From positions 62,001-126,000 of the forward strand of contig NZ_QJTK01000007.1 of the NCBI RefSeq assembly GCF_003217355.1: a stretch of 64,000 nt of DNA. Reading direction: 5' to 3'. Shown in pieces: positions 42,065 through 50,552 of the stretch (within the stretch, counting starts at the first letter, position 1; the number at the start of each line of letters is the position of its first letter). The notes beneath the pieces were generated by a model. That model was not told the DNA's origin. It searched no databases and saw only the letters and a program-made list of their open reading frames with translations. Made by a program: the position numbers and the translations under genes. The DNA is from Rhodobacter viridis. GTDB taxonomy: Bacteria > Pseudomonadota > Alphaproteobacteria > Rhodobacterales > Rhodobacteraceae.

Positions 42065-42388
42065 TCAGCCGCAATGCAGCTTTGAAATCAGCCCCTTGCT
42101 GTCGATCATCACATTCAGCCGGGTCTCGCTGTAATCCATCGTGACCGCCTCGCCCGGGTGCACCACCCGCGTCGGCTTCGGCAGCGTCATGGCTTTCAGC
42201 GCGTTTTCCTTCTGGCCCACCAGCCCCTGCAGCCCCGCCGCCCCGCAGCGATCGGGCGCCGAAGAGACCGGCGCGGCGGGCGAAACCTTGGTCTGGCCAA
42301 GCGGCACCGGGACGACCAGAAAGCAGCCCGAGGTCAGGCTGACCACCGACAACCCGGCGGCAAGCCGGGCAAGGGGGGCGGCCCGCAT
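42065..42388 (-). CDS. I78-type peptidase inhibitor lipoprotein
   Basis: 107 aa. Lipoprotein signal with lipobox LTSGC (Cys22). The mature part fits Inhibitor_I78: DRCGAAGLQGLVGQ, TRVVHPGEAVTMDYSETRLNVMID and the terminal CG, with two cysteines suited to a disulfide. Members inhibit serine proteases of the subtilisin/elastase kind and are small and secreted. It begins four bases after the stop of a second, related lipoprotein gene, so the pair is an operon. Confidence 0.85.
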   Translation of the reverse strand: MRAAPLARLAAGLSVVSLTSGCFLVVPVPLGQTKVSPAAPVSSAPDRCGAAGLQGLVGQKENALKAMTLPKPTRVVHPGEAVTMDYSETRLNVMIDSKGLISKLHCG

Positions 42389-42392
42389 CGGC

Positions 42393-42734
42393 TCAACCGC
42401 AATCGATGTTGAAGATGTTGCCGTGCTGGTCGAGCCGGAACACCACGCGGTGCGAATTGTATTCCTGCGGCTCGATGCCCCGCCATTCGATCACGTTGAC
42501 CGGATCGGCGATGCCGAGCGTCGGGATCACCGACGAGGGCTGACCCAGCGCCGAGGCATATTGCGCCGCGTGGCAGGTGTCGGGCGAACGGTTTTCCAGC
42601 ACGCCAGTCTGGAACACCGGCTGCGTCATGTGCGGCACCGGCACGGCCTCGTCGGCGGTTTCTTCTTCAGGCGAAGGGCCGCAGGCGGTCAGCGAAAGCG
42701 CGGCAAGGGCAAGAAGGGCATATTTCGTGAGCAT
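42393..42734 (-). CDS. I78-like lipoprotein
   Basis: 113 aa. Lipobox LTAC (Cys19) after MLTKYALLALAALS. An acidic linker precedes an I78-like domain (DTCHAAQYASALGQPSSVI, then HRVVFRLDQHGNIFNIDCG). It lacks the RVIRPG-type reactive loop of its neighbour, so inhibitor activity is less certain. The ATG at 42734 is chosen for the lipoprotein signal; the frame is open to 42863. Tandem duplication with divergence is likely. Confidence 0.8.
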   Translation of the reverse strand: MLTKYALLALAALSLTACGPSPEEETADEAVPVPHMTQPVFQTGVLENRSPDTCHAAQYASALGQPSSVIPTLGIADPVNVIEWRGIEPQEYNSHRVVFRLDQHGNIFNIDCG

Positions 42735-42840
42735 GTTCTTCCATCCGGCAGATGCGGCAAGGCCGCGAATTTCGCCCTTCCTATACAGGCCCGAAACGCG
42801 GATGAGAACCCAAGTTGCAGTGATCGGGTAGCTTTTTGCG

Positions 42841-43536
42841 TCACTTGCCCAAGTAAGCGGCAAGGGCGGGCGGCGGATCGGCCAGAAGGCCCGCGGTTGC
42901 GGCAGGCGGATGCGCGATGCCCTCGGCCACCAGCACGGTCTGCGGGCAAAGGGCTATGGCATCGGCGGGATCGTGGCTGACCATCAGCACGGTGGCTCGC
43001 TGTTCGGCGGCGATCTCGGTCACCAGCGCCAGCATGTCGGATTTGAGCGCCGGGCCAAGCGCCGCGAAGGGCTCGTCGAGCAGCAAAAGCGGCCGTGCCC
43101 GCAGAAGACACCGCGCCAGCGCCACCCGGCTTTGCTGCCCGCCCGACAGCGTCGCGGGGCGGCGATCGCCAAGCCCGGCCAGTCCGACACGATCGAGCGC
43201 CGCCGCGATCTTCGTTTGATCGGCACGGGTGAGCCGCAGCTTCGGCGAAATTCCAAGGCCAAGGTTCTGCGCCACGCTCAGATGCGGAAACAGGTTCTGA
43301 TCCTGAAACAGGATCGAGAGCGGCCGTTCCCCCGGTGGCAGATCGGTGATGTCGGCCCCGCGCCAGAGGATGCGCCCGGAACTGGGCGCCAGAAAGCCCG
43401 AAAGCGTCGCAAGCAGCGTCGATTTTCCCGCGCCCGAAGGGCCAAGCAGCGCTACCCGGTCCCCTTCGGGGATCGTGAAATCGGCACTCAGTCGGAAATC
43501 GTCCTGATCGATCAGGATCTTATCGAGGGTCAGCAT
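42841..43536 (-). CDS. thiQ: Thiamine ABC transporter ATP-binding protein ThiQ
   Basis: 231 aa. ATPase that drives uptake of thiamine and its phosphates. Walker A GPSGAGKST, signature LSGGQQSRVALAR, Walker B LLLLDEPFAALGP and H-loop SHDP are all present. The ATG at 43536 (MLTLDKILIDQ) overlaps the thiP stop by 17 bases; the upstream codons to 43563 are within thiP. It is the last gene of the TPP-riboswitch-controlled thiBPQ operon. Confidence 0.95.
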   Translation of the reverse strand: MLTLDKILIDQDDFRLSADFTIPEGDRVALLGPSGAGKSTLLATLSGFLAPSSGRILWRGADITDLPPGERPLSILFQDQNLFPHLSVAQNLGLGISPKLRLTRADQTKIAAALDRVGLAGLGDRRPATLSGGQQSRVALARCLLRARPLLLLDEPFAALGPALKSDMLALVTEIAAEQRATVLMVSHDPADAIALCPQTVLVAEGIAHPPAATAGLLADPPPALAAYLGK

Positions 43537-45043
43537 GGGCTCCGATCCGATCACAGGCGGCATAAAGGGCGAAAGTCAGCGCCATCAACAGGCAGGCGGC
43601 GCCCGCGGCCTGATCCATCCGGTAGCTGCCCATCAGTTGATAGACCGCGAGCGGCAGGGTTTGGCTGCGACCATCGGAAAACAGCGTGATCGCGCCCAGA
43701 TCGCCCATCGAAAAGGCGGCGGCAATGCCCGCGGCGAAGCCCGTCGGGCGGGCAAGGCGGGGCAGGGTCAGGTATCGCAGCCGGGCCAGACCGCGCAGGT
43801 TCAGGCTCGCGGCCAGCCGGTCGTAATCGGCCTGCAGCGCGCGCACCTCGGGCAGAAGCAGGCGGACGGCAAAGGGCAGGCTGAGGGCGGCGTTGGTGAG
43901 CAGGGTCACCGGCAGCGCCAGCGCGGTCGGCGCGACGAAGGGCTGCGCGATCAGGAACAGCCCGGTGCCAAGCACGAGCGAGGAGGCCGCCATCGGCAGC
44001 ATCGCGGCGGGCTCGGCCCAGATCCGGCGCGGCGCGGCCAAAGCGAGCGGCAGGGCGAGCGCCATCGTCAGCGCCGCGGCGCCGATGGCGAGCCAGACCG
44101 AGGTGAAGGCCGCCTGCCAGACCTGTCCGGGCAGATGCGTCAGCGCAGGCAGGCCGCGCAAGGCGATGGCGGCCAGCGGGGAAAGCAGAAAGGCGGAAGC
44201 GGCGGTCAGGATCAGCGCATCGCTCAGCCGATGCCGCAGCTTCGGCGCCAGTGGCACCGGCAGCGCCCGGTCCAGCCCCGCGCCGAAGCCCGGTGGCAGG
44301 GTCAGCCGCGAGGCGATACCAAGGGCCGTCAGCGCCAGCACCACCTGCAAAGCCGAAAGCGCCGCCGCCCGGCCCAGATCGGCATCAAACCGGAACGCTT
44401 GGTAGATCGCCACCTCGATCGTCGAGGCCCGCGGCCCGCCGCCCAGCGTCAGCGCGACGGCGAAGGACGACAGGCACACAAGGAAAATCGCCAGAAACGC
44501 CCCGGGCAGGACGGCGCGCAGCATCCGCGCCTCCAGATGCCTTGCGATTTCTGCCGGGCCAAGGCCAAGCGACAGGGCCAGACGCACCCGCTCGGCCGGG
44601 ATCGCCTGCCAGCCGTGCAGCACCATCCGCGTGGCCAAGGGCAGGTTCAGGAACAGATGGCCAAGCACCACCCCCCAGGGGCCATAGATCGAGACCCCGG
44701 GCAGGCCGAGTGCATCGAGCGCGCCATTCAAGAGGCCACGGCGGCCGAAGATGGCGAGAAGCCCCATCACCGCGACGAGCGTCGGCAACAGGAACGGGGC
44801 CCCGAGGGCGGCGATGAACAGGCTGCGGCCCGGAAAGCGGCGCCGGTGCAGTGCGCGGGCCAAGGGGATGGCAAGCAGGCAAGAGAAGAGCGCCGAAAGC
44901 GAGGCCTGCCAGAGCGTGAAGCGCAGCGCTTCGAGATCGCTGCTGCCCAGATGCGACATCCCCCCGGCGCGGAGCATCACCGCGCCAAGGGGGGCCAGCA
45001 CCAGCGCGGCCACAAGGACCGCCGCCGATGCTGCCGGAATCAT
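43520..45043 (-). CDS. thiP: Thiamine ABC transporter permease ThiP
   Basis: 507 aa, about twelve hydrophobic segments in two homologous halves, as usual for the fused ThiP permease. Each half carries an EAA-type loop (around ARHLEARMLRAVLPG and LRGLARLRYLTLPRLARP) that contacts ThiQ. The start at 45043 (MIPAASAAVLVAALV) overlaps the thiB stop by ATGA; a start at 45064 would overlap further. Confidence 0.94.
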   Translation of the reverse strand: MIPAASAAVLVAALVLAPLGAVMLRAGGMSHLGSSDLEALRFTLWQASLSALFSCLLAIPLARALHRRRFPGRSLFIAALGAPFLLPTLVAVMGLLAIFGRRGLLNGALDALGLPGVSIYGPWGVVLGHLFLNLPLATRMVLHGWQAIPAERVRLALSLGLGPAEIARHLEARMLRAVLPGAFLAIFLVCLSSFAVALTLGGGPRASTIEVAIYQAFRFDADLGRAAALSALQVVLALTALGIASRLTLPPGFGAGLDRALPVPLAPKLRHRLSDALILTAASAFLLSPLAAIALRGLPALTHLPGQVWQAAFTSVWLAIGAAALTMALALPLALAAPRRIWAEPAAMLPMAASSLVLGTGLFLIAQPFVAPTALALPVTLLTNAALSLPFAVRLLLPEVRALQADYDRLAASLNLRGLARLRYLTLPRLARPTGFAAGIAAAFSMGDLGAITLFSDGRSQTLPLAVYQLMGSYRMDQAAGAACLLMALTFALYAACDRIGAHADPR

Positions 45044-46029
45044 TTGCCGAAGTTCGCGCGCCATTCTTCAAGCGCGGGCTCGCGCAGGGCTTCGGCCTCG
45101 GCCTCGGTGTAGAAGAAGGTCGTTGCGGGGCGGGGCAGTGTGGCGAAGCCCTCAGGCAGGAAGCCGGGTTTCTCGATCACCGGGAAGGACCAGTTCGCCG
45201 TCGCGATCATGCCTTGGAACGCATCGGACAGGATGTAATCCATGAACTTCTGCGCCAGTTCCGGCTGGTCCGAGGTCTTCAGCTGCCCCGCCAGTTCGGT
45301 GTAGAAATAATGCCCCTCGGGGAAGATCGCCGCCGCTTTCGTATCGTCGTTCTCGGCGATGCGGTGATAGGCGGGCGAGGTGGTGAAGCTCAGCACCATG
45401 TCCGCCTCGCCCTCGGTGAACAGCCCGTAAGCCTCGGACCAGTCCTGCGTCACGGTCAGCACCTTCGGGGACAGCTTCGCCCAGGTCTCGCCGGCCTTGT
45501 CGCCATAGATGTGCTTGACCCACAGCAGCAGCGCCAGACCCGCGGTCGAAGAGCGCGGATCTTCGATGGCGATCTTGAACGCCCCCTCGGGCGCGTCGAG
45601 CAGTTCGGCAAAGGAGTGCGGCGGAGTGGCGAGCTTCGTCTTGTCATAGACAAAGGCGACCTCGGACCAGTCGAAGGGCAGGAAGGTGTCATCGGCCCAG
45701 GTGATCGGCAGGGTCAGCCGCGACAGATCCTCGTGATGCGGCGCGAACAGCCCGGTCGCGCGGGCGCGGGCGGTGACATCGGTGTTGAGCCCGATCGCCA
45801 CATCGGCCTCGGTCTTCTCGCCTTCGAGCATCAGCCGCGGCAGCACATCGCCCGCGACAAAGCGCAGATCGCAGCCGCACTCGGCCTCGAAGCCCTTTTC
45901 GATCGCGGGGCCGGGGCCCCATTCGGAGGTGAAATATTCGGGCGCATAGACGGTGAGGACGGGTTTGTCCTCGGCCAGAGCAGGGGTTGCAGCAATCACG
46001 CAACCCGCCAGCATCAGAGCAGTTTTCAT
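45040..46029 (-). CDS. thiB: Thiamine-binding periplasmic protein ThiB
   Basis: 329-aa precursor. Signal peptide MKTALMLAGCVIAATPALA (1-19). The mature protein has the ThiB family features: LTVYAPEYFTSEWGPG, FDWSEVAFVYDKTKL, EDPRSSTAGLALLLWV and FPEGHYFYTELAGQL. The ATG at 46029 follows GGAGAG. First gene of thiBPQ, with a TPP riboswitch in its leader. Confidence 0.95.
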   Translation of the reverse strand: MKTALMLAGCVIAATPALAEDKPVLTVYAPEYFTSEWGPGPAIEKGFEAECGCDLRFVAGDVLPRLMLEGEKTEADVAIGLNTDVTARARATGLFAPHHEDLSRLTLPITWADDTFLPFDWSEVAFVYDKTKLATPPHSFAELLDAPEGAFKIAIEDPRSSTAGLALLLWVKHIYGDKAGETWAKLSPKVLTVTQDWSEAYGLFTEGEADMVLSFTTSPAYHRIAENDDTKAAAIFPEGHYFYTELAGQLKTSDQPELAQKFMDYILSDAFQGMIATANWSFPVIEKPGFLPEGFATLPRPATTFFYTEAEAEALREPALEEWRANFGK

Positions 46030-46078
46030 TCTTCTCTCCAATGGCTTGACGGGCGGGGTCAGGCCGGGAGAGCACCCG

Positions 46079-46165
46079 GATACCTTCCCTCCGCCGGTCT
46101 TAACCGGTTCAGGTTCAACGGGTTTGCGATGACGCATCTCAGCCCCTGACGGAGCACCCCGAGGT
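46079..46165 (-). ncRNA. TPP riboswitch (thi box) upstream of thiBPQ
   Basis: Read on the minus strand it contains CTCGGGGTGC, then GGGGCTGAGATG, then CCGTTGAACCTGAAC and GGAGGGAAGGTATCC, the conserved order of the TPP aptamer (the pyrimidine-sensing CUGAGA and the pyrophosphate-sensing ACCUGA). A GC hairpin (CCGGG/CCCGG, 46064-46079) follows it without a T-run, so control may act on translation. Bound TPP should lower thiBPQ expression. Confidence 0.96.
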
Positions 46166-46233
46166 GGGTCAGGACCATAAAGCCCCGCGCCAAAGCTGCA
46201 AGCAAAAAGTGGGTTTTGGGAAACGCGGAAGGG

Positions 46234-46686
46234 CTACTTTTCGGCCTTCTTCTGCCAGCGCCCGCTTTCCTCGCTCCAGTATTGCGCCGAGGTGCCCGCC
46301 CCGGTCAGCGCCTTCCATTGCGCGCGGGCGCGCGCGACCGCGGTCTCGTCGCGGCCATCAAACAGGATCCAGACCCGCTCGGCGGCGGCGACCTCGGTGG
46401 GCGTGACCTCGGCGCCATCGAGCGTCATCACCGCCTGCCGCCCCTCGGGGCGCGGCGAGGTGGTCAGCAGAACAGGTTGCAGCGCATCATGCGGCCCGCC
46501 CGCAAGGCCATGCGGCAGGAACTCCTCCTCGGGGCCGAGCCAGAGTTTCTGATCAAGCCAGTCCATCCGCTCAAGGGAAACCCCGCGCAATTCCACCCGC
46601 CAGCCCTGCGCCAGCGCGCGGGTGAGCAGCGTTTGGACCACCCCCTCCACCGGCGATTGGGTGACATGATAGAACAGCGCGGGCAT
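46234..46686 (-). CDS. holC: DNA polymerase III chi subunit HolC
   Basis: 150 aa. Chi links the clamp loader to single-strand binding protein at the replication fork. Conserved features: FYHVTQSPVEG at the start, LLTRALAQGWRVELRG, LDQKLWLGPEEEFLPHGLA and the ERVWILFDGRD segment. The ATG at 46686 lies five bases after the pepA stop; the frame upstream is antisense background. The pepA-holC order is common in proteobacteria, and the context supports the call. Confidence 0.92.
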   Translation of the reverse strand: MPALFYHVTQSPVEGVVQTLLTRALAQGWRVELRGVSLERMDWLDQKLWLGPEEEFLPHGLAGGPHDALQPVLLTTSPRPEGRQAVMTLDGAEVTPTEVAAAERVWILFDGRDETAVARARAQWKALTGAGTSAQYWSEESGRWQKKAEK

Positions 46687-46691
46687 GGGCG

Positions 46692-48158
46692 TCAGGCCTC
46701 GAACCGGGTGCGGATCAGCCGGTCGAGCGTCATCACCCCCCAGCCGGTCGCACCTTTCGGCGCCAGCGCGGTTTCGCCGGGCGGCAGGGCGACGCCCGCG
46801 ATATCGATGTGGCACCAGGGCATGTCGGCCTTGATGAAGCGCTTGAGGAACGCCGCCGCGGTGATCGAGCCGCCCCAGCGCCCGCCGGTGTTCTTGATAT
46901 CGGCCAGACGCGATTTGATCAGCGGATCATAGGCGGGGGTGAGCGGCATCGGCCAGGCGCCTTCGCCCTCGGCCTTGGCGGCGGTCAGCAGATCGCCCGA
47001 GAGCTTGTCGTCATTGGTGAAGATCCCCGCATGCTCATGGCCAAGCGCGACGATGATCGCCCCGGTCAGCGTCGCCAGATCGATCACGGCGGCGGGGGCA
47101 AAGCGCTCCTGCGCATACCAGAGCACATCGGCCAGAACCATCCGGCCCTCGGCATCGGTGTTCAGCACCTCGATCGTGTCGCCCTTGAGGCTTTTCACGA
47201 TGTCGCCCGGACGCTGGGCCCGGCCGTCGGGCATGTTTTCAACGAGACCGACGAGCCCGACGACATTGGCACGGGCCTTGCGCAGCGCCAGCGTGCGCAT
47301 GACGCCCGCGACGACCGCGGCCCCGCCCATGTCCATCGTCATTTCTTCCATGCCCGCCGCGGGCTTGATCGAAATCCCGCCGGTGTCGAAGCAGACGCCC
47401 TTGCCGACGAGCGCCAGCGGCGCCGCATCGGGTTCGCCGCCCTGCCAGCGCATCACCACCACTTTCGACGGGCTTTCCGAGCCTTGCCCCACGGCAAGCA
47501 GCGCGCGGAAACCGAGTTTCTCCAGCTCGTCCTCGTCGAGGATCTCGACCTCGAGGCCCAACTCGTGCATCGCGGCCAGCCGCGCGGCGAAATCGTCGGT
47601 GGTCAGGATGTTGGCAGGCTCGTTCACCAGATCGCGGGTGAAGAAGACGCCCTCGGCCAGCGCGGCATGGGGGGCGGCCTCTGCGGCGACGGTTTCGGGC
47701 GCGGCCACCATCATCTCGACCGGGCCGAAGGGTTTCTTCGGCTCGCTGAGGTAGTCGAAGCGGTAGGCCCGCAGCGCAAGGCCAAAGGAAATGTCGGCCG
47801 CGCGCGGATGCGCCTCGGCGATCACCAGCGCGCCTTTCTCGTTCAGCCCCTTGGCGACGGTCGCGCCCGCCTTGCGCGCCTCGGCCACGGTGGCGCGACG
47901 GGCGAGTTTCACCAGCGCCAGCGCCTCGCAGGCAAGCCCGCCCGGAAAGCCGAGGTCGAGCGAATCACCGACCGCCAGCTTGCCCCAGCCTTCCGAGGCC
48001 AGCGCCCGCGTCACCGCGCCCCGCGTCAGCCGGTCAAGCTTGCGCCCCATCAGGCCCAGCTTGCCATCGGGCTGCACGATCAGCGCCAGACGGCCCTCGC
48101 GGGGGGCCAGAGCCTCGGCATCGGAGGCGGTGAAACGAAGGGCAACGGGGTGGATCAT
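46692..48158 (-). CDS. pepA: Leucyl aminopeptidase PepA (M17)
   Basis: 488 aa. Cytosolic dizinc aminopeptidase; in E. coli it also binds DNA as an accessory factor for site-specific recombination. N-terminal domain at about 1-165 and catalytic domain at about 170-485, with metal/active-site motifs GKGVCFDTGGISIKP, MTMDMGGAA and NTDAEGRMVLADVL. The ATG at 48158 is chosen because MIHPVALRFTASDAEAL starts the family N-terminus. It leads the pepA-holC operon and is divergent from lptF, with 166 bases between them. Confidence 0.95.
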   Translation of the reverse strand: MIHPVALRFTASDAEALAPREGRLALIVQPDGKLGLMGRKLDRLTRGAVTRALASEGWGKLAVGDSLDLGFPGGLACEALALVKLARRATVAEARKAGATVAKGLNEKGALVIAEAHPRAADISFGLALRAYRFDYLSEPKKPFGPVEMMVAAPETVAAEAAPHAALAEGVFFTRDLVNEPANILTTDDFAARLAAMHELGLEVEILDEDELEKLGFRALLAVGQGSESPSKVVVMRWQGGEPDAAPLALVGKGVCFDTGGISIKPAAGMEEMTMDMGGAAVVAGVMRTLALRKARANVVGLVGLVENMPDGRAQRPGDIVKSLKGDTIEVLNTDAEGRMVLADVLWYAQERFAPAAVIDLATLTGAIIVALGHEHAGIFTNDDKLSGDLLTAAKAEGEGAWPMPLTPAYDPLIKSRLADIKNTGGRWGGSITAAAFLKRFIKADMPWCHIDIAGVALPPGETALAPKGATGWGVMTLDRLIRTRFEA

Positions 48159-48324
48159 GGCAGTCCCTGCGAGTGGTTGGTTCGGGCCGAGCCTAAGCGG
48201 CGCAACCGCGATTGTATAGCCGCGCCGGTAATGGGCAGGAACCCGCACTGTCCCGGGGCTTCGGGCTTTTCCCGGCCTTGATCCCGCGCTAGAGAGGGGC
48301 GAACGCCTCGGGAGACCACCGAAT

Positions 48325-49455
48325 TTGAAACGCCTGGACCGATATCTCCTGTCCCAGCTGATGGCGATCTTCGGATTCTTCGCGCTGGTGCTGGTCTCGG
48401 TCTATTGGGTGAACCGGGCGGTGCTTCTGTTCGACAAGCTGATCGGCGACGGCCAGACCGCCTGGGTGGTGCTCGAATTCACCGCGCTGACGCTGCCCAA
48501 CGTGATTGCGCTGGTGCTGCCGGTGGCGGCTTTTGCGGCGGTTCTTTACGCGATCAACCGGCTTTCGGGGGAATCCGAACTCGTGGTGATGCAGGCGGCG
48601 GGCGCAAGCCCGTGGCGGCTGGCGCGGCCGGTGGCGATCTTCGGGCTGATCGTGGCGGCGATGATGCTGGTTCTGGTGCATGAACTCGTGCCCGCCTCGC
48701 GCGCCAGGCTGGCCGAGCGGCAGGAGCAGGTGTCGCAAGATGTCACCGCGCGCTTCCTGACCGAGGGCAGTTTCCAATCGCCGACCGAGGGCATCACCGT
48801 CTACATCCGCGAGATCTCGGATCAGGGCGAGCTTCTGGACATTTTCCTCTTCGATGCGCGCTCCTCCACAAGCGAAACGATCTACACCGCGGAAAAGGCG
48901 CTGATCGTGCCCTCGGATGCCGGGCCGAAGCTGGTGATGTTCGACGGTACCGCGCAGACCCTGCGCAAGTCCGACACCTCGCTGGCGCTGACGCGGTTTG
49001 CCGATTTCACCTATGATCTGGGCGGGGCGATCGGGGCGAAGGTGCGCGGTCGGGTCGACTGGGACGAGGTGTCGAGCCTCGATCTGATCGCGCCCCCGCC
49101 CGAGTTGCTGGCCGCGACCGGATCGACGGTGGCGGTGGCGCATCTGGAGCTGAACGACCGGCTGGCGCAGCCGCTGATGGCGCCGGTTTCGGCGCTGCTC
49201 GCGGTTGCGGCGATGATGCTGGGCAGGTTTTCGCGCCTCGGACTCTGGCGGCAGATGGTGCTGGCGGTGCTCGCGCTGATCGGGCTGCATTCGCTCTCGA
49301 ACGTCGCCACCTCGATGACGCGCGCCGATCCCGCGCTGTGGGCCTTGCTTTACATGCCGGCAGCGGTCGGGCTGATCTTTGTGGCCGCGGCGCTGAGTTG
49401 GGCCGGACGGCGGCGCAAATCCCCCGCCGTCACCGCGGCAGAGGGGGCGGCATGA
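48325..49455 (+). CDS. lptF: LPS export ABC transporter permease LptF
   Basis: 376 aa. Inner-membrane subunit that, with LptG and LptB, pulls LPS from the membrane and passes it to the periplasmic bridge. N-terminal MKRLDRYLLSQLMAIFGFF, six transmembrane segments (three at each end) and a central beta-jellyroll periplasmic domain (about 125-260). It begins with TTG at 48325, with GGGAGA upstream. It overlaps lptG by ATGA (49452-49455). Essential for outer-membrane assembly. Confidence 0.95.
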   Translation: MKRLDRYLLSQLMAIFGFFALVLVSVYWVNRAVLLFDKLIGDGQTAWVVLEFTALTLPNVIALVLPVAAFAAVLYAINRLSGESELVVMQAAGASPWRLARPVAIFGLIVAAMMLVLVHELVPASRARLAERQEQVSQDVTARFLTEGSFQSPTEGITVYIREISDQGELLDIFLFDARSSTSETIYTAEKALIVPSDAGPKLVMFDGTAQTLRKSDTSLALTRFADFTYDLGGAIGAKVRGRVDWDEVSSLDLIAPPPELLAATGSTVAVAHLELNDRLAQPLMAPVSALLAVAAMMLGRFSRLGLWRQMVLAVLALIGLHSLSNVATSMTRADPALWALLYMPAAVGLIFVAAALSWAGRRRKSPAVTAAEGAA

Positions 49456-50552
49456 CGCTTTCACTTTATATCGCGCGGCGCTTCGGCCAGGCGTTCCTGA
49501 TCGTTGCCGGGGCGTTCTGGGGCGTGCTCTTCCTGATCGAGATGGTCGAGCAGATCCGCCATCTCGATGCGGCGCGGGGGGCGCTGACCGATGCGGCGCG
49601 GCTGGCGGCGCTTTACGTGCCCTCGACGCTCTACACGATCTTTCCGCTTGTCGTCATGCTGTCGGCCGTGGTCGCCTTTCTGGGCCTTGCCCGGTCCTCG
49701 GAGCTGGTGGTGATCCGGGCCGCCGGGCGCTCGGCACTTGGGATGCTGATGGCGCCGGTCACGGTGGCGCTCGTGATCGGTGTCTTGCTGGTTGCGGTCG
49801 GCAATCCGATCGTTTCGGCGACCAGCAAGCGCGCCGATGAAATCGAGGGCCAGCTGCGCGCCGAGGGGCGTCAGACCGTCGCGATCGGCCGCGAGGGGCT
49901 CTGGATGCGGCAAGGCACGGCCGATGGCGGGCAGGCGGTGATCCACGCCCTGCGCGGCAATGGCGAGGCGACCGCGCTTTATGACGTGACCTTCCTGATC
50001 TTCGATGCGAAGGCCGGTCCGGTTCGGCGCATCGATGCGGCCTCGGCCTGGCTCACGCCCGGGTCCTGGGTGCTGTCGGATGCCAAGGACTGGCCGCTGG
50101 GCCGCTCGACCAACCCCGAGCGCGACGCGACCCGGGCACAGACGATCTCGCTGCCCTCGACGCTGACGGCCGAAAGCATCGCCGACAGTTTCGGCGCGCC
50201 CTCGGCGATGCCGATCTGGGAATTGCCGGGGTTCATCACCGCGCTTGAAGCTGCGGGGTTCTCGGCGCGGCGGCATATCGTCTGGCTGCAGGTCGAACTG
50301 GCGCAACCGCTGATGCTGGCCGCGATGGTGCTGGTGGCGGCGGGTTTCACCATGCGGCCCGCGCGCTTCGGCGGCACCGGCGGGCGGGTGATGCTGGCGC
50401 TTCTGGCTGGACTTGCGCTCTTCTTCCTGCGCAACATTGCGCAGGTTCTGGGTGACAACGGGCAGATCCCAGCCGCGCTGGCGGCCTGGGCGCCGCCGGT
50501 CGTGGCCCTGATGCTCGCGCTGACGCTGGTGTTGCAGCAGGAGGAAGGATGA
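49452..50552 (+). CDS. lptG: LPS export ABC transporter permease LptG
   Basis: 366 aa. Partner of LptF with the same six-segment plus periplasmic-domain layout: LSLYIARRFGQAFLIV at the start, VMLSAVVAFLGLARSSELVVIRAAG as the coupling region, and three C-terminal segments. The ATG at 49452 overlaps lptF by four bases, and its own stop overlaps lptD. The lptB ATPase is not in this window. Confidence 0.95.
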   Translation: MTLSLYIARRFGQAFLIVAGAFWGVLFLIEMVEQIRHLDAARGALTDAARLAALYVPSTLYTIFPLVVMLSAVVAFLGLARSSELVVIRAAGRSALGMLMAPVTVALVIGVLLVAVGNPIVSATSKRADEIEGQLRAEGRQTVAIGREGLWMRQGTADGGQAVIHALRGNGEATALYDVTFLIFDAKAGPVRRIDAASAWLTPGSWVLSDAKDWPLGRSTNPERDATRAQTISLPSTLTAESIADSFGAPSAMPIWELPGFITALEAAGFSARRHIVWLQVELAQPLMLAAMVLVAAGFTMRPARFGGTGGRVMLALLAGLALFFLRNIAQVLGDNGQIPAALAAWAPPVVALMLALTLVLQQEEG

